DNA from: Spirochaetales bacterium
Lineage (GTDB): Bacteria; Spirochaetota; Spirochaetia; Treponematales; UBA12059
Reading direction: 5' to 3'
Assembly (NCBI GenBank): GCA_004525355.1
Contig: SPCK01000154.1
Location: forward strand, 1 to 5,718
Length of the DNA: 5,718 nucleotides
How positions within the stretch are numbered: position 1 is the stretch's first letter; every line of letters starts with the position of its first letter. Below are positions 5,454 through 5,718 of this stretch, piece by piece. Position numbers and translations under genes: made by a program. Under the pieces are notes generated by a model, which was given only the letters and a program-made list of their open reading frames with translations, did not search any database and had not been told where the DNA came from.

Positions 5454-5718
5454 TTATTCATTTCCGAAAAGCACGGCGATGCAACGCGTAAACAGTTCCA
5501 TGCACACACGAGCATCGTCAGCGCCACGATGAGCGTCCTTCTGTCCGATGCCGAAGGAAGACGCCAGCGACCCCAAGGCGTAGCTTGGCAGCTGCGGCAC
5601 GGCGGTCCTCGCGAGCCTGATAGTATCATACGCCGGATTGGCCGGGATTTCAATGCCCGCGCGTTCGCACTCGGCTGCCAGGAAACCGAGATCAAAGGGT
5701 GCATTGTGCGCCACGAGC
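5454..5718 (-). CDS. DnaQ/RNase T-type DEDDh 3'-5' exonuclease, partial (N-terminus beyond window)
   Basis: The last 87 residues are visible, ending at TAA (5454-5456); the frame is open to the right edge. They begin LVAHNAPFDLGFL, the Exo II motif (N-x-x-F-D with the catalytic Asp at visible residue 9). 'YDTIRLAR' and 'LPSYALGSLASSFGI' follow, typical of the family, then the Exo III motif HRGADDAR, with His63 and Asp68 five residues apart as in the DEDDh subclass. The Exo I motif (DxE) must lie outside. The family removes nucleotides from 3' ends using two metal ions, as DNA polymerase III epsilon-type proofreaders or stand-alone nucleases. The protein ends about 20 residues after Exo III, without a visible polymerase-binding tail, so a stand-alone exonuclease is favoured over a dedicated epsilon subunit. 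The GTG at 5714 is an internal valine of the motif, not a start. Confidence 0.88.
   Translation of the reverse strand, partial: LVAHNAPFDLGFLAAECERAGIEIPANPAYDTIRLARTAVPQLPSYALGSLASSFGIGQKDAHRGADDARVCMELFTRCIAVLFGNE

Noticed and set aside
5417..5459. CRISPR-like or IS-end reading of the palindrome array
   Set aside because: Units are only 5 bp with 4-bp spacers, with no spacer-repeat structure and no transposase nearby.
5411..5704. Second minus-strand frame over the exonuclease
   Set aside because: The frame ending at 5454 carries the Exo II and Exo III motifs; this one is its shifted shadow and has none.

Overview
The window looks bacterial. Its coding DNA is GC-rich, with third codon positions mostly G or C, and it has a strong Shine-Dalgarno site and a lipoprotein signal peptide. 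A very large, Ig-repeat, lipid-anchored surface protein with a relaxed lipobox (Leu-Ser-Thr-Cys) is most reminiscent of Spirochaetes. That placement is an inference from protein style only and has moderate-to-low confidence.

Layout: both genes lie on the minus strand. (1) From the right edge to 5454 is the C-terminal part of a DnaQ/RNase T-type (DEDDh) 3'-5' exonuclease, whose start lies outside the window. (2) From 5035 to 5453 is a 419-base AT-rich gap with unusually dense symmetry. It holds a four-arm array of CGACA/TGTCG half-sites, a good sigma70-type promoter candidate bracketed by a 10-bp inverted repeat, and several stem-loops that lead up to a strong ribosome binding site. (3) From 5034 to the left edge is one uninterrupted reading frame of 1678 codons without a stop, so the protein continues beyond the window. 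I translated it completely. It is a predicted lipoprotein made of about 13 complete bacterial Ig-like modules plus the start of another. Most are about 95-120 residues long and are separated by Asp-Asn-x-Ala-Pro-type linkers.

The two genes show no obvious functional link. The large gap, the terminator-like hairpin and the separate promoter suggest independent transcription. The most interesting points are inside the large protein: a 72-residue phage-structural-protein-like module inserted in one Ig domain, a solitary EF-hand/dockerin-like calcium loop in another, and two irregular segments that break the repeat pattern. The ordered palindromes of the intergenic region are the other point. I see no RNA genes, insertion sequences, CRISPR array or recognisable riboswitch.
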